Shown: positions 1-9,821, numbered from the stretch's first letter. The stretch: 64,000 nt of DNA from Erysipelothrix sp. HDW6C (GCF_011299615.1 NZ_CP049861.1:1612001-1676000), one strand, 5' to 3'. Translations and numbers: made by a program. The notes: generated by a model from the letters alone, not told the origin.

Positions 1-343
1 CCAATCCGCGACCACTCATCTTGGCGACTTTAGCACCTGCGGCAGCAACAAGTGGGCTAAGAATGATGGTTGTTTTATCACCAACACCCCCTGTTGAATG
101 TTTATCTACTTTTTTACCTGCAATGGCTGATAAGTCAATAATATCACCACTGTGTAACATGGCTTCGGTTAGAAATGTCGTCTCCTCAGTTGTCATTCCC
201 TTAAGCACAATTGCCATCAACAAGGCACTCGTTTGATAGTCTGGAATTGAATCGTTGCTTACGCCCTCAATCCAAAATTTGATCTCTGCATCACTAAGCG
301 CAAGACCATCACGTTTTTTTTCAATTATCTCTACCATTCTCAT
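1..343 (-). CDS. pdp: Pyrimidine-nucleoside phosphorylase, N-terminal part (partial)
   Basis: The reading frame starts with ATG at 343 and runs off the left edge, giving the first 114 residues. The N-terminus ([17 protein letters not shown]) and a later [12 protein letters not shown] stretch are hallmarks of thymidine/pyrimidine-nucleoside phosphorylases, where the serine/threonine-rich loop binds phosphate. The enzyme cleaves pyrimidine nucleosides to base and (deoxy)ribose-1-phosphate in the cytosol. It starts 6 nt after folA stops, so it is probably co-transcribed with folA-thyA as a pyrimidine salvage and thymidylate unit. DeoA is a possible alternative name. Confidence 0.92.
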   Translation of the reverse strand, partial: MRMVEIIEKKRDGLALSDAEIKFWIEGVSNDSIPDYQTSALLMAIVLKGMTTEETTFLTEAMLHSGDIIDLSAIAGKKVDKHSTGGVGDKTTIILSPLVAAAGAKVAKMSGRGL

Positions 344-349
344 AAATTA

Positions 350-802
350 TTACTCCCTCTCATAAATCATTAGTTTGAATGATTCTCTTTCCTCTTCTGC
401 AATCAGTTTAAATTCATTGGAATCAATACGTGGGAAAAAAGTATCGCCAACAGTATCGTCATCAATAACGGATAACACAATACGCTTTGCGTATGGCAAA
501 CTCTGTGCATAAATTTCCCCACCACCAGCGACATAGATGACTTCATCACTCGCTGCATGTGCTTCAAGAAACGCTTTTAAGTCCGTAACCGCATTGGGAA
601 TATCTGCATTGCGAGTCACCACGTAGATATCGCGCTTATCCAGTTTTTTAGGCAATCCCATAACTGTTTTGCGACCCATCAATAATTTGTGATTTAGCGT
701 TGTTGCGCGGAAATGTTTGAGGTCCTCAGGATTATGCCAGGGCATACTCCCTTCAAGACCGATTGTGCCGTGTTTGTTGGCCGCTGCAATCAAGACTAAC
801 AT
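350..802 (-). CDS. folA: Dihydrofolate reductase
   Basis: This 150-residue protein has the DHFR signature: an N-terminal hydrophobic strand, GTIG, then MPWHNPEDLKHF, where the Asp of EDL (D27) is the catalytic acid, and LMGRKTVMG for NADPH binding. It reduces dihydrofolate to tetrahydrofolate, regenerating what ThyA consumes next door. I chose ATG at 802, which overlaps the thyA stop as TGATG and suggests translational coupling. A TTG three bases upstream is possible but unlikely. Its length is slightly short for the family but complete. Confidence 0.96.
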   Translation of the reverse strand: MLVLIAAANKHGTIGLEGSMPWHNPEDLKHFRATTLNHKLLMGRKTVMGLPKKLDKRDIYVVTRNADIPNAVTDLKAFLEAHAASDEVIYVAGGGEIYAQSLPYAKRIVLSVIDDDTVGDTFFPRIDSNEFKLIAEEERESFKLMIYERE

Positions 803-1668
803 CAAACACTGACCTTCGCCTTGATAAGCGGATGAGGATCATACCCCTTTAACTCGAAGTCTTCATATTTGAAGTCTTCAATGGAATCATGTTTCCCATG
901 AATTACAAGTTCCGGTAAAGCACGGGGTTCACGTTCTAATTGCGTTGCCACTGCATCAAAGTGATCTTGGTAGATATGAAGATCGCCAAATGTATGGACA
1001 AATTCCCCAACCTCCAAATCACAGACATGTGCAATCATATGAACCATAAGCGCATACGATGCAATGTTAAATGGGACACCCAAGAAAATATCCGCACTGC
1101 GTTGGTACAACTGTAAGGACAGTTTGTTTCCAGATACATAGAATTGTAAAAAGGCATGACATGGTGGTAACGCCATATCTTCAAGTTCGGCAGGATTCCA
1201 AGCATTGAGAATAATCCGTCGTGAAGTTGGATTATTTTTGATTTGATCTATGACCGTTGCCAATTGATCAACACCATTGAAATCACGCCATTGCTTTCCA
1301 TAAACAGGACCCAAGTCGCCATGCTTTTTCGCAAACGCATCATCAGACTTGATCAATTCCACAAAATCTGCCAATGTTTCACCTTGGTAGTCCTCACTCT
1401 TTGTGAATTTTTGATATGGCCATTCGTTCCAAATCCTAACATTATTATTTACCAACCATTGAATGTTGGTATCGCCGCTAATAAACCACAGCAACTCTTT
1501 TGCAACAGATGCAAAGTGGACTTTCTTCGTAGTAAGCAATGGAAAACCTTGACTTAAGTCATGACGCATCTGATAACCAAAAACACCTTTTGTTCCGGTT
1601 CCAGTACGATCATCACGCAAGTCGCCATTCTCCAATACATAACGCATCATATCTAAATAGTTTTTCAT
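802..1668 (-). CDS. thyA: Thymidylate synthase
   Basis: 288 residues, full length. RDDRTGTGT near the N-terminus binds dUMP phosphate, the catalytic cysteine is C170 in LPPCH, and [18 protein letters not shown] follows. The enzyme methylates dUMP to dTMP using methylene-tetrahydrofolate and releases dihydrofolate for the overlapping folA. It contains the roughly 50-residue insertion (about residues 85-135) seen in the longer ThyA class. Its ATG start at 1668 is preceded by an AGGTGATAAA ribosome site. Confidence 0.97.
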   Translation of the reverse strand: MKNYLDMMRYVLENGDLRDDRTGTGTKGVFGYQMRHDLSQGFPLLTTKKVHFASVAKELLWFISGDTNIQWLVNNNVRIWNEWPYQKFTKSEDYQGETLADFVELIKSDDAFAKKHGDLGPVYGKQWRDFNGVDQLATVIDQIKNNPTSRRIILNAWNPAELEDMALPPCHAFLQFYVSGNKLSLQLYQRSADIFLGVPFNIASYALMVHMIAHVCDLEVGEFVHTFGDLHIYQDHFDAVATQLEREPRALPELVIHGKHDSIEDFKYEDFELKGYDPHPLIKAKVSV

Positions 1669-1714
1669 TTTATCACCTACTCATTATTATACAAAAAAAC
1701 AGGCTCAAATGATA

Positions 1715-2005
1715 CTACTTAAGGTGTAAGAACTCAATATGTTCTGCAACTACAATGACTTCATCATCAATTCGTTCAAGTCGTCCCTTTACAGAAATTA
1801 AATCATCAACTTTGGCAGTTTTCATTATGGTTGCACTGGCACCACGCCACAATTGCACAGGATAGCGTGTTTCTTGAAAAACACCTGTAGCATCTCTGAA
1901 ATTTGCGATGACCTCTACCTCAAATCGAGAATACGCTTTAGCACTGGCTTCTTTCGTCGTTTGGGGAAGGTTGGCAATATAGCCGACAAGTTGAACAACA
2001 TTCAT
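1715..2005 (-). CDS. Small single-stranded-DNA-binding-like protein
   Basis: A 96-residue single OB-fold protein. MNVVQLVGYIANLP resembles the first SSB strand, and YPVQLWRG with DLISVKGRLE match the central and late SSB strands. It lacks the acidic C-terminal tail that recruits partner proteins in the housekeeping SSB, so it is probably a secondary or accessory SSB-type protein. It sits 46 bp upstream of thyA in the same direction and may head that operon. No function beyond nucleic-acid binding can be inferred. Confidence 0.75.
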   Translation of the reverse strand: MNVVQLVGYIANLPQTTKEASAKAYSRFEVEVIANFRDATGVFQETRYPVQLWRGASATIMKTAKVDDLISVKGRLERIDDEVIVVAEHIEFLHLK

Positions 2006-2061
2006 AAAATCACTCCTCTATAGTGGCATTATATCGGAATTTAAACAAATTTCAACGCACT

Positions 2062-2099
2062 AAAAAAGCAAGTATCAATGCGCTGAAACTTGCTTTTTT
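2062..2099 (-). terminator. Intrinsic terminator after the M16 peptidase pair
   Basis: A 12-bp stem (AAAAAAGCAAGT paired with ACTTGCTTTTTT) encloses a 14-nt loop. The stem's A and T tracts make it potentially active in both directions. It lies just after the stop codon of the downstream M16 gene. Confidence 0.8.
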
Positions 2100-2107
2100 T
2101 AACCGTA

Positions 2108-3361
2108 TTAGTCTTTTTTCTTCATTACCAAAAAACTTGAATTATCGGTATTTATTTTGTTCATAACCATTTTTATATCATCAAACTTCAGATTTTGAAT
2201 CATTTCGAGATACTCAAAGTAGTTCATGCCATCAAAATGAGCACGGGCTATCGTAATGGCCAATTCGTCTGTTTTCGCAAGTGACATAATCATTTCACCG
2301 TAGTAGCGGTTTGCCAACTGTTGGAACTTCATTTCATCAACTTGCAAACTGTTCATGACTTCATCAATCACAAGGTGGAATCGTTCTGTTTGTTCTCCCT
2401 CATTAATAAAGGTAATCAAGACAAATTCATCGCGGACCTCCGTTCCAAAACTGAATCCATTGGACACAAGGTCTGTGTCCAACCAAGATTGGAAGTCTTC
2501 GTTTAGTTCAGAAAAGTTCATCTCAAGCAACATACTGATGAGGAAATCATCTTTTTGTTTGTTATCGCCCCAGTATGGAAGTTTGTAGGATAAGCTCATT
2601 TTCGGTGTTTCAACATTATCACTGATTTCGCGATAACGATCGACAACACTCATTTCTTCAGGATCAAAAACATCTTCAACAACATCCGTACTGTTCGTGT
2701 GTCCTTCAGTTTCAGCAACAATTAAATCATGGATTGATTGTGGGTCTTCGGGTGATACAACAACCAGAACCATGCGATGATCACTGTAGTTTAGTTCATA
2801 AGCACGTTTTAAGTCTTCAAGTGTTGTTGCGTTGACACTCTCCTCCGTACCCGCAATGTCGTAAATGTAGGGATAAGCATGAAATACTGAACGGTATGTT
2901 TCATTGAGTAAGCGCATGTGTGGCATTTGCTCGTACATTTTCACTTCCTCAACAATTATTCCTTTTTCTTTTTCTACACTCTCAGCCGTCACAGCAAAGC
3001 GACTGACAAAATTAATCAAAAGCTTCAAAGGTTCTGCGATTGGACCATTGTGTCCAAAATAATACATGGTTTGATCATACGATGTAAATGCGTTCCCATT
3101 GGCTCCCATATCTGAGAATTGCGACAACACATCGCGCGTTGGATCTTCAAAGAGTTTGTGCTCAAGAAAGTGTGCAACACCTGATTTGTGTTCAATTAAA
3201 TCTCCATTTACATTTTGTTTTAGATTTAAAGCACCAAAGGGTGTTCCATAAACGGCGCTTGAGCGTTTAAAACCCGGACGATGGACAATATAAACTGTTA
3301 AATTACTTTTTGTATTGAACGTATAAACCGCTTCTTTAAATGCATTATCAATTTTCTTCAT
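2108..3361 (-). CDS. M16 family zinc metallopeptidase (YmfH-like)
   Basis: 417 residues. The inverted zinc motif HFLEH (H64, E67, H68) is present, followed about 75 residues later by a glutamate-rich helix (EKEKGIIVEEVKMYEQ) that supplies the third ligand, so this is the catalytically competent half of a two-gene M16B pair. Its substrate is unknown; homologues are cytosolic or processing peptidases. I chose ATG at 3361, with GAGGTG placed 6 nt upstream; it overlaps the end of the preceding gene by 14 nt. A longer frame to 3424 lacks a ribosome site. Confidence 0.9.
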   Translation of the reverse strand: MKKIDNAFKEAVYTFNTKSNLTVYIVHRPGFKRSSAVYGTPFGALNLKQNVNGDLIEHKSGVAHFLEHKLFEDPTRDVLSQFSDMGANGNAFTSYDQTMYYFGHNGPIAEPLKLLINFVSRFAVTAESVEKEKGIIVEEVKMYEQMPHMRLLNETYRSVFHAYPYIYDIAGTEESVNATTLEDLKRAYELNYSDHRMVLVVVSPEDPQSIHDLIVAETEGHTNSTDVVEDVFDPEEMSVVDRYREISDNVETPKMSLSYKLPYWGDNKQKDDFLISMLLEMNFSELNEDFQSWLDTDLVSNGFSFGTEVRDEFVLITFINEGEQTERFHLVIDEVMNSLQVDEMKFQQLANRYYGEMIMSLAKTDELAITIARAHFDGMNYFEYLEMIQNLKFDDIKMVMNKINTDNSSFLVMKKKD

Positions 3362-4574
3362 GATTTTCACCTCGATATGCAAAGACGTAAGGCTTGCTGA
3401 TTGTTTGCAAGACTGCACGAACATCTGCCTCTGTTACATTTTTAATATTTTCTTGCATTTCTGCAACGGTTTCATCCGTTTGCAGCATAATATTGCGGAA
3501 TGCTTGATCGGCAATCCGTTTCATGTGCTCGGTTGCACCTTCTAGACCCATAATCAAATACTGTTTGGCAGCATCGACATCTAAATCAGCAGTTGCCATA
3601 TTTTGCAACTGTTCATCAATTAACGTTAATGTTTTTTCTAAATTTGCATCGTTAATGCCGGTTGCAATGTACATGATGCTGTCGAACATTTGACGGGATG
3701 CATAGATTGAATACGCAAGACTGTGTTTCTCACGGATGTTTTGGAATAATAGAGACGACGGCAGTTGACCCAAGCATGCAACAAACACCAAGTATGCTGC
3801 ATACAATTCGTGAAATGGATCAATCGGTGTATCAAAAACGAGAACCAATTCAGTTTGATTGCCAGGATGAAACACTTCTTCATAACGGGGTGTTACTTTT
3901 GTATCCAACAGTGGTATTTCAGCCTCAGCGCAATGGCCCACATTGAATCGCTCAAAGCTCGGAACCTGTTTAATATCACCCACTAAAAATAACTGTTTGC
4001 CCGCTTCCTGAATGAGACGTTGATGAAATGCTTTGACCTCATCAAGTGTTACATCATTCACTGCATCCACTTCCCCCATTGAGTTCAAGGAGAAAACCTG
4101 GTGCGGCGCACTGCGTTTGAATGCTTCAAACTGTGCATAATGGGCACTGCTTTCTTTAATCCGCGCAAATTGCAGTTTTAAATTTGTTTTGGCTTCCTTA
4201 AGGGTGTCTTCGTTCAATAACGGATTGAAAAACATATCCGCAAGCAACTCCAGTTGTTTGGCTGTTAGATCCTCTTGAGTGTACTTGGAATTGATGGTTT
4301 TAACGGACAAATCAATGACTTGGTACCAACCATTGGTATACGTTTGACTGGATGTCTTGGTTCCATAAAGCATATCCAGGCGTTTCGTCATGGCATTCTT
4401 TGTTGTATGGGACTCAATTCGGTCATCCATCATTCGCATTAACAGATTGGCAACTGTATTTTGATGTGCTTCCAATTTGAAGTAAACTTTGAGATTCATC
4501 AACACTTCGTGAAATTTCGGCTCACGTAAAATATGAACGTCGAGATTGTTTGGTAATTTTATATGTTCATTCAT
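3348..4574 (-). CDS. M16 family peptidase homologue lacking the zinc motif (YmfF-like)
   Basis: 408 residues with the M16 fold; a C-terminal SLLFQNIREKHSLAYSIYASRQ stretch typical of the family's substrate-binding half is present. No HxxEH motif occurs where expected (residues about 40-70), so it should be catalytically inactive. In family terms this is the partner subunit of the active protein encoded just downstream, with overlapping coding regions. The start is ATG at 4574 behind AGGAGGAAGTATC; an upstream in-frame start to 4601 was rejected for lack of a ribosome site. Divergent from pncB. Confidence 0.88.
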   Translation of the reverse strand: MNEHIKLPNNLDVHILREPKFHEVLMNLKVYFKLEAHQNTVANLLMRMMDDRIESHTTKNAMTKRLDMLYGTKTSSQTYTNGWYQVIDLSVKTINSKYTQEDLTAKQLELLADMFFNPLLNEDTLKEAKTNLKLQFARIKESSAHYAQFEAFKRSAPHQVFSLNSMGEVDAVNDVTLDEVKAFHQRLIQEAGKQLFLVGDIKQVPSFERFNVGHCAEAEIPLLDTKVTPRYEEVFHPGNQTELVLVFDTPIDPFHELYAAYLVFVACLGQLPSSLLFQNIREKHSLAYSIYASRQMFDSIMYIATGINDANLEKTLTLIDEQLQNMATADLDVDAAKQYLIMGLEGATEHMKRIADQAFRNIMLQTDETVAEMQENIKNVTEADVRAVLQTISKPYVFAYRGENHEEN

Positions 4575-4654
4575 GATACTTCCTCCTAAAAAATGATACA
4601 ATAGTCCTATAATTGTACATCAATGACAGTTAAATAGAAAGACCGGTGATACCG

Positions 4655-6097
4655 ATGATTCAACATTACGATGCAGTTTTTTTAACCGACTTGTATGAAT
4701 TCTCAATGGCGTATACTTATTTCAAAGAAAATCGCCACGAAGATATTGTATATTTCGATATGTTTACCCGAAAAATCCCTAATAAAGGTGGTTATCTTAT
4801 TTTCAATGGTTTAGCAAAACTCATTGAAGCCATCAACAATTTTAAATTTAACGAAGCACATATTGAGTACCTCCGTACGCAAGGATTTGATGATCAAGAA
4901 TTTCTTGATTACCTTCTCAACATGGATCTCAAACTCGATATTTGGGCGGTCGAAGATGGCACCGTCGTTTTCCAAAACGAACCGCTTGTTACTGTTCGTG
5001 GAAAAGTAATTGAGGCCCAACTCATTGAAACAATCTTGTTACTTTCAATCAACTATTCAACATTGGTCACAACAAAGGCAAGCCGTATCGCCAATGCAGC
5101 CCGTGGGCGTGCTGTGCTTGAATTTGGCGCGCGACGCGCACATGGTTATGACTCCTCACTGGATGGTGCACGTGCAGCAATTATTGCGGGATGTGTTGGA
5201 ACATCACACACACTTGCCGGTCAAAAATATGGCGCCCATGTTTCTGGTACCATGGCACACTCCTTTATACAGTCATACGACACTGAATTGGAAGCATTCA
5301 TGACTTATGCACGTATCAACCCTGATAATGCTATCTTCCTTGTCGATACATACGATACTTTGAAATCAGGAATTCCCAACGCAATTAAAGTTGCCAAAGA
5401 ATACCTAATTCCAAACGGTGCACGCCTGAAGGCCATTCGTCTTGATTCTGGTGACCTTGCCTACCTGTCCAAAGAAGCACGCAAACTCTTGGATGCAGCA
5501 GGATTGCAAGACTGCCAAATCATGGCATCCAATTCACTTGATGAATACATCATCGACGACCTTATTTACCAAGGCGCAATGATTGACCAGTTTGGTGTTG
5601 GTGAAAACCTCATCACTTCAAAATCAGAACCCGTTTTGGGAGGTGTTTATAAGTTTGTTGCCCAAGAACGTGATGGACAATTGATTCCAAAGATTAAGGT
5701 TAGTGAAAACATTGAAAAGATAACCAATCCAAGCTTCAAACGTCTTTACCGTTTTTATGACAATCGCACCAATAAGGCGCTTGCCGATTATATTGCGCTA
5801 GCGGATGAAGATATCCCAACAGATGAAATCACAATTTTCGATCCCTCGGCACCCTGGAAAAAGAAAACACTCACGAATTATCAAGTGAGAGAACTTCAAG
5901 TTCCAATTTTCGTCAAGGGTGAGAGCGTGTATAAGATTCCGACACTCGAAGAAATTACGATATATTCACAAAAAGAAATGGAAACAATGTGGGATGAAGT
6001 CAAGCGCCTCCATTACCCACATCAATATTACGTTGACCTTTCGCAAAAACTTTACGATTTAAAACTTCAATTACTCCACGATGTCAGTGGAAAATAA
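4655..6097 (+). CDS. pncB: Nicotinate phosphoribosyltransferase
   Basis: 480 residues. It converts nicotinate, PRPP and ATP to nicotinate mononucleotide in NAD salvage. Supporting motifs are LTDLYEFSMAYTYF at the N-terminus, GARRAHG(Y)D around residue 165, and a PRPP-site region with RLDSGDL. The catalytic histidine lies in the SGTMAHSFIQ segment. I chose ATG at 4655; a GTG at 4646 is also in frame, and the ribosome site is weak. The gene is monocistronic, ending in a terminator, and divergent from the M16 pair. Confidence 0.95.
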   Translation: MIQHYDAVFLTDLYEFSMAYTYFKENRHEDIVYFDMFTRKIPNKGGYLIFNGLAKLIEAINNFKFNEAHIEYLRTQGFDDQEFLDYLLNMDLKLDIWAVEDGTVVFQNEPLVTVRGKVIEAQLIETILLLSINYSTLVTTKASRIANAARGRAVLEFGARRAHGYDSSLDGARAAIIAGCVGTSHTLAGQKYGAHVSGTMAHSFIQSYDTELEAFMTYARINPDNAIFLVDTYDTLKSGIPNAIKVAKEYLIPNGARLKAIRLDSGDLAYLSKEARKLLDAAGLQDCQIMASNSLDEYIIDDLIYQGAMIDQFGVGENLITSKSEPVLGGVYKFVAQERDGQLIPKIKVSENIEKITNPSFKRLYRFYDNRTNKALADYIALADEDIPTDEITIFDPSAPWKKKTLTNYQVRELQVPIFVKGESVYKIPTLEEITIYSQKEMETMWDEVKRLHYPHQYYVDLSQKLYDLKLQLLHDVSGK

Positions 6098-6099
6098 CC

Positions 6100-6130
6100 A
6101 AAGCCTCGTTTCTCATTGAAACGAGGCTTT
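6100..6130. terminator. Bidirectional terminator between pncB and the YdeI-like gene
   Basis: A perfect 13-bp stem (AAAGCCTCGTTTC / GAAACGAGGCTTT) with a 5-nt loop. It lies 2 bases after pncB and 2 bases from the convergent gene's stop, so it can serve both. Confidence 0.93.
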
Positions 6131-6132
6131 CT

Positions 6133-6690
6133 TTAATAATCGAGTAACCTTCCTTTATCATGCCAATCACCGTAACACTCATTCCTGCGCGTCTTTTCAA
6201 TAAACTTTTCTAACCTTCGCACAAAGAGTGCATCATCGCGCCGATAACTTTGAATATTATCAATACGGATACGCCGGTATAGTTCTGGGAATGCCATGAA
6301 ATTTTGATAAACAACAGCATCCGCTTGGAGCGCCTGTAAAACATCCGCATCAATTTGAAATTCAATAGTGGGAACCACTGCTCGACCCCATTCTGTCATC
6401 TCACCCAATGTCTCAAGGCGCCGCACACGTTCTCGATTCAGTTCGGTCCACCGACTTTTCGATGTCCGTGGTGAGAGTCGCTGTGCCGTTTGTCCTTCGC
6501 CAATTGATTTCTTGGTACTATCAATCCAACCAAAGCATAAAGCAACTTCAACGATATCGACATACGTAAGCGTGTGTTCTGCACCGCGATCCATAACGAC
6601 CCACACTTCGCGATGCAGATGGTGATTTTCCTGAAACCACGCATACAGTTGTGTTCGTGTTGGCGGTGTGATTGATGTTTTGATTTCCAT
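6133..6690 (-). CDS. YdeI/OmpD-associated family protein
   Basis: 185 residues. VWVVMDRG, YVDIVEVALCFGWIDSTKK, RLSPRTSKSRWTELNRERV and a C-terminal basic helix (RRLEKFIEKTRRN) match the YdeI/OmpD-associated family. In that family the conserved FGWID and SRWT segments form the core. Molecular function is not settled; some relatives are linked to stress or antimicrobial-peptide tolerance. It starts at ATG 6690 behind AGGGAGATTACT. It appears monocistronic, ends convergently with pncB, and contains no signal peptide. Confidence 0.82.
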   Translation of the reverse strand: MEIKTSITPPTRTQLYAWFQENHHLHREVWVVMDRGAEHTLTYVDIVEVALCFGWIDSTKKSIGEGQTAQRLSPRTSKSRWTELNRERVRRLETLGEMTEWGRAVVPTIEFQIDADVLQALQADAVVYQNFMAFPELYRRIRIDNIQSYRRDDALFVRRLEKFIEKTRRNECYGDWHDKGRLLDY

Positions 6691-6737
6691 AGTAATCTCC
6701 CTTTATTGCACTCATCATACCAAGAACAGTCCCGCAA

Positions 6738-7652
6738 TCAAATGCTAATCTCATGTTTTGCAATTAGATCCTTCTCAATAAATGCAATGCGATCATGTGT
6801 TCGTGGTTTGAATCGTGACAAAATAACAACCAACACGTTACGGTTTCGATCAACATAAAGAACATTGCCACCATCCCCCATTGCCATTTGCACACCTGAC
6901 TCCTGTAACCACCACAAATAGCCATATTTGAAGTCTTGCCACTGGTTGTGTGGACGGGCCATTAAATCAAGCCAGTAATTACTGATGATAGTCGGATTCC
7001 CATTTAATACAAGTCGTCCAATCTTAAGAAAATCTTGGGTTGATAGCGACAAACCCCAACCACCAGTCAAAACACCTTGGGGATCACAAACCCATCCACG
7101 ATGATTGATTCCATAGATGAATGCCATGTAATCTTCTCGACTCCGAATTGCAATCGGTTTAACGGCATAAATACCGAGCGGTGCAAACAAATGGTCATTT
7201 GCAAATTGAAGTGCACCATTGGGAGTTACTCGATCTAAAATCCCACTTAAAATGTGGGTACCGAGCGTCGCATAGTGAAAGCTTCCGATTTCTTGCTTTC
7301 CTCCCAAAAAATCCAACATAGAGAGCGTCCAATCATCGCTTGATAAGACACGCGTATAGGGTTCACCCTTTCCCTTATAAGGTGCACGCATCGACAGCAA
7401 GTCACGAATCTTAATTTTGGACAATAACTTCTCACCACGCTTTACATGATAATCTGGAAAGAAATCAATAACAGGCTTGTCAATCGATTCCAGATACCCA
7501 CAGTCTAAAGCAATTCCAATCAGCAGTGCGAGCACGCTTTTTGTCATCGATGCGCAGTGAACAGAGGTTTCATCTGTGAAGCCATCGACATAGTGAGTTT
7601 CAACACCCTTCCCACCGACTTCCATCACAACACTTAAAATATTGTCTTCCAT
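6738..7652 (-). CDS. Serine hydrolase of the beta-lactamase / penicillin-binding class C fold
   Basis: 304 residues. The SxxK nucleophile motif is S35-M-T-K38 in HCASMTKSVLALLIG, followed by a helix typical of the fold. A Y-A-T sequence in SFHYATLGTHIL stands in for the YxN motif, and GDGGNVLYVD occupies the third-motif position near the C-terminus. No signal peptide is visible, so it is likely cytosolic. Relatives include esterases and D-amino-acid peptidases; resistance should not be assumed. The start has GAGGTGATTGT upstream. Confidence 0.85.
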   Translation of the reverse strand: MEDNILSVVMEVGGKGVETHYVDGFTDETSVHCASMTKSVLALLIGIALDCGYLESIDKPVIDFFPDYHVKRGEKLLSKIKIRDLLSMRAPYKGKGEPYTRVLSSDDWTLSMLDFLGGKQEIGSFHYATLGTHILSGILDRVTPNGALQFANDHLFAPLGIYAVKPIAIRSREDYMAFIYGINHRGWVCDPQGVLTGGWGLSLSTQDFLKIGRLVLNGNPTIISNYWLDLMARPHNQWQDFKYGYLWWLQESGVQMAMGDGGNVLYVDRNRNVLVVILSRFKPRTHDRIAFIEKDLIAKHEISI

Positions 7653-7740
7653 ACAATCACCTCACCCCTAGAATACGACCCTTTAAAAATGAAAACAAGT
7701 TATAAAATCATCTTAAAAGTCAAGATACGAAAACAAAAAA

Positions 7741-7757
7741 TCGCCCCTTTTGGGACG
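7741..7757 (-). terminator. Terminator of the nucleoside transporter operon
   Basis: On the minus strand TCGTCCC-AAAA-GGGGCGA folds into a 7-bp hairpin (one mismatch) followed by six Ts. It is 17 bp beyond the nupQ stop. Confidence 0.85.
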
Positions 7758-7774
7758 ACTCTTTGTGAATTATT

Positions 7775-8734
7775 TTAGCGTTTTCCTTTATCAAAGGGTT
7801 CGCCTAAGGCTTTCGGTGCTTCTGACTTCTTAGAAGAGAATACCAAAACCAGCAGTGTTGCTACATAAGGAACTATTTGATACACAATTTGTGGAATATT
7901 GAGTTTAAACAAGAATGGAATTCCTGTATAAGCCGCAGATATCGTCTTCAACAAACCAAAGAAGAGTGCAGCTAATACGATGAACTTGGGTTTCCATTGT
8001 CCGAAAATAAGGACTGCAATGGCCAAGAATCCGTATCCTGCAACATCGCCGTTAAAGTTAACCGTTACTGGAAGAATGTAAATAAGTCCTCCCAACCCTG
8101 CCAACGCTCCTGAAATGAGAACACCAGCGTAACGAATTTTACGAACACTGATTCCGGCAGCATCGGTAGCTTGAGGGTTTTCTCCTGCCGAGCGAAGTCG
8201 CAAGCCAAATCGTGTTTTAAACAAGACAAAGTGTGCAACAATAAGTAATGCAAATCCAAGGAATGTTGTCATGTATGTTTTTTGGAAAAACATGGGTCCA
8301 ATAAATGGAATGTCTCCAAGAAACGGTACCGACTCAATTCGGAAGGGATTTTGGAAATTAATTTGCTGAATTCCAACAATCGAACGTGCAGTAAAGATTG
8401 CAAAAGCGGGTGCAAAAAGGTTTAGTGCTGTTCCAGAAATTGTTTGATCTGCTGACATATGAATGGAAGCAAATGCATGGAATGCCGAGAAAATCATACC
8501 CGATACCATGGCAATAAGTAATGCAACGATAAGCAGTGGATAGCCAGTCAACCCATTGTTGGCTTGCATCGTGTGAATGAACAGTGTTCCAGAGAATGCT
8601 CCCACGATCATGATCCCTTCGAGGGCGATATTGACAACACCACCACGCTCTGAGAACATTCCCGCGAGTGCAACAACAAGCAGTGGTACTGAGAAGAGCA
8701 TCATTTGTTGGACTAAAAAGTTAAACTCATTCAT
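7775..8734 (-). CDS. nupQ: BMP-type nucleoside ABC transporter permease (second subunit)
   Basis: 319 residues, polytopic membrane protein of the BPD_transp_2 (LivH/RbsC-like) family. The ERGGVVNIALEGIMIVGAF segment near the N-terminus is characteristic of the YufQ/NupQ permeases. Together with nupP it forms the membrane channel for purine nucleoside uptake. The chosen ATG (8734) lies inside the end of nupP (8-nt overlap). An upstream in-frame GTG at 8743 is an alternative. Last gene of the operon. Confidence 0.9.
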   Translation of the reverse strand: MNEFNFLVQQMMLFSVPLLVVALAGMFSERGGVVNIALEGIMIVGAFSGTLFIHTMQANNGLTGYPLLIVALLIAMVSGMIFSAFHAFASIHMSADQTISGTALNLFAPAFAIFTARSIVGIQQINFQNPFRIESVPFLGDIPFIGPMFFQKTYMTTFLGFALLIVAHFVLFKTRFGLRLRSAGENPQATDAAGISVRKIRYAGVLISGALAGLGGLIYILPVTVNFNGDVAGYGFLAIAVLIFGQWKPKFIVLAALFFGLLKTISAAYTGIPFLFKLNIPQIVYQIVPYVATLLVLVFSSKKSEAPKALGEPFDKGKR

Positions 8735-9821
8735 GGTCTTCACCTACCTTCTTGAGAGATCGTTTCTTAAGTTTGGCAAGAATCGATGCAAAGAGTGCTG
8801 ATAGCGCAGATACATAAAGAATAATACCAATCATCATTCCAATGATTTCTGGCACGAAACCAATTGTTTGCATTGATTGACCGCCCAGCTTCATGTAAGC
8901 AATGAAGAACGATGAACCAATGACACCCAAGGGATTATTCATACCCAGTAAAGCCACAGCAATCCCATCAAAGCCTTCAGTCGCAAGTTTTGTTACAACT
9001 TCAATCCCTTTTCCTGTTCCTGCCAAGTAGGCAAGACCACCACCAAGACCAGCAAGTGCTCCGGCAATAATCATTGAGAGTACAATACTGCGCTTTTGAT
9101 TGATTCCAGCATATTCCGCTGCATCGCGATTCAAGCCAACGGCCTTCAATTCAAAACCAAATGTTGTGCGATCAAGTACAAAGTAAATGATGACAGCACA
9201 GATTAGTGCAATGATTATACCAGCATCTGCAAACGAACCTGGAAATAGTAAATCCATTCCCATCTTAGGTAAGTGAGAAGATACGGGTAGTGTTTCATTT
9301 TTAAGATTATTGTAGATATCTAAGGACTTAATAAAGTACATGACAACATACATTCCAATATAGTTCATCATGATTGATGTAATAACTTCATTGACGTTAC
9401 GCCATGCTTTTAAGAAACCAACAAGCGATGCCCACAACGCACCGGCAATCATCGCTGCAAGTAGCGATACAATCCAGAGAAATTGTGGTGGTATGAATGT
9501 CCATTTCACGCCAATATATATTGCCGCAAAAGCGCCAACCATAAATTGGCCAGAAGCACCAATATTGAAAAGACCGGTACGGAATGCGAAAGCAACAGAG
9601 AGACCTGTCATCATAATTGGTGTTGCATAATAGAGCATGTTCCCTAGCCCACGCTGAGCTCCAAAGTTGAAGGGACCCTTGAGCATCCTCATCAGACCTT
9701 CAAATGCATTTGAAGGGTTGGTGAAAAACAGAATAATCACAGCAATCAACATCCCAATTCCAATTGAAATTAGCGATGGCAATACAGGACGAATCCATTT
9801 CGATAGTTGTTTATTTTTCAT
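8727..9821 (-). CDS. nupP: BMP-type nucleoside ABC transporter permease (first subunit)
   Basis: 364 residues with about eight hydrophobic segments. FRTGLFNIGASGQFMVGAFAAIY is the conserved NupP/YufP motif, and GLNRDAAEYAGINQKR is the cytoplasmic coupling region that docks on the ATPase. It overlaps the ATPase gene by 11 nt and nupQ by 8 nt, indicating coupled translation. The substrate (nucleosides) is inferred from the family. Confidence 0.92.
   Translation of the reverse strand: MKNKQLSKWIRPVLPSLISIGIGMLIAVIILFFTNPSNAFEGLMRMLKGPFNFGAQRGLGNMLYYATPIMMTGLSVAFAFRTGLFNIGASGQFMVGAFAAIYIGVKWTFIPPQFLWIVSLLAAMIAGALWASLVGFLKAWRNVNEVITSIMMNYIGMYVVMYFIKSLDIYNNLKNETLPVSSHLPKMGMDLLFPGSFADAGIIIALICAVIIYFVLDRTTFGFELKAVGLNRDAAEYAGINQKRSIVLSMIIAGALAGLGGGLAYLAGTGKGIEVVTKLATEGFDGIAVALLGMNNPLGVIGSSFFIAYMKLGGQSMQTIGFVPEIIGMMIGIILYVSALSALFASILAKLKKRSLKKVGEDHE

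Noticed and set aside
1243-1557. Plus-strand open frame of 104 codons inside thyA
   Set aside because: Antisense shadow of a well-supported gene with no family resemblance.
6738-7652. Beta-lactamase resistance gene
   Set aside because: It has the SxxK fold but no signal peptide and weak second and third motifs, so esterase or peptidase activity is as likely.
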